Below are positions 63,951 to 64,000 of a stretch of 64,000 nt of DNA, in pieces. Position 1 is the first letter of the stretch, and each line of letters begins with the position of its first letter. The notes beneath the pieces were generated by a model. That model did no database searches. It was not told where the DNA came from and worked only from the letters and a program-made list of their open reading frames with translations. The position numbers and the translations under genes are program-made. This DNA comes from Bacillota bacterium (GTDB taxonomy: Bacteria > Bacillota_A > Clostridia > Lachnospirales > Lachnospiraceae), in contig JAEZTQ010000017.1 in assembly GCA_023443625.1 (NCBI GenBank), positions 245,997-309,996 of the forward strand, written 5' to 3'.

Positions 63951-64000
63951 AATATGCTTGAAAAGGAAAAGATCTGAGGCATGTAAAAAGCCGAATAACA

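Larger units (their letters stand above)
60600..64000. mobile_element. Four-gene DDE transposon (right end outside the window)
   Basis: Minus-strand gene set DUF6431-like, DDE transposase, ExeA-like ATPase and DUF6618-like, a combination I recognise from clostridial transposons. The left end lies near 60600, where the response regulator homology stops. No matching inverted repeat of the left end is visible before base 64000, so the right boundary is not in the window. Confidence 0.8.

Overview
The window is AT-rich, low-GC Firmicute DNA. Strong GGAGG ribosome binding sites, YesM/YesN-type two-component pairs beside sugar ABC transporters, a GH78 rhamnosidase and a GH30 galactanase-like enzyme suggest a plant-polysaccharide-degrading Lachnospiraceae (Lachnoclostridium / Clostridium phytofermentans type). 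This placement is inferred from gene content; no rRNA gene is present.

Carbohydrate region, 1-21.9 kb. It opens inside the L-rhamnose isomerase gene. Next come an AraC regulator, a lipoprotein, a secreted Ig-like/GH30 glycosidase, a YesN/YesM pair divergent from an LplB/LplC/solute-binding transporter, the alpha-L-rhamnosidase and a sugar isomerase-like TIM barrel. A second YesN/YesM pair is divergent from a MalF/MalG-type transporter and its lipoprotein. A 149-bp orphan copy of the oxidoreductase gene at 50-51 kb lies between the two loci.

Surface protein and iron region, 22-28.8 kb. A large secreted protein joins a copper-amine-oxidase-N-like domain, WG repeats and MORN repeats. A Fur-box-controlled iron-siderophore ABC operon follows (binding protein, two FecCD permeases, ATPase).

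Candidate defence or genome-maintenance operon, 28.9-35.1 kb. A self-cleaving S24 (LexA/CI-like) repressor precedes a TerB-N/TerB-C protein, a BrxD-like DUF2791 P-loop ATPase and an Lhr-like (BrxHI-like) helicase. The BREX methylase and phosphatase are absent.

Integrated element, 35840-47566. A polysaccharide deacetylase gene is cut in two by 11.7 kb of DNA. The two halves rejoin in frame, and the joined element ends form a 19-bp imperfect palindrome typical of a large-serine-recombinase attP. The element encodes that recombinase, small accessory genes, a RadC-like protein, two tandem nucleotidyltransferases, a coiled-coil repeat protein, a type III restriction-modification pair and a two-gene cassette of unknown function (soluble protein plus four-helix membrane protein).

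Right part, 47.6-60.2 kb. After the deacetylase 3' half come a paralogue of the coiled-coil protein, an Ig-like secreted protein, a rubredoxin-fused NAD/FAD oxidoreductase with a ketopantoate-reductase-like gene, and a compact four-gene operon that looks like an undescribed peptide-modification (RiPP-like) system: precursor-like protein, radical SAM/SPASM enzyme, SPASM-only partner and an APH-fold kinase. A MATE exporter and RecQ follow.

Transposon, about 60.6 kb to the window end. An OmpR-type response regulator gene is truncated by a four-gene transposon (DUF6618-like, ExeA-like ATPase, DDE transposase, DUF6431-like), whose far end is outside the window.
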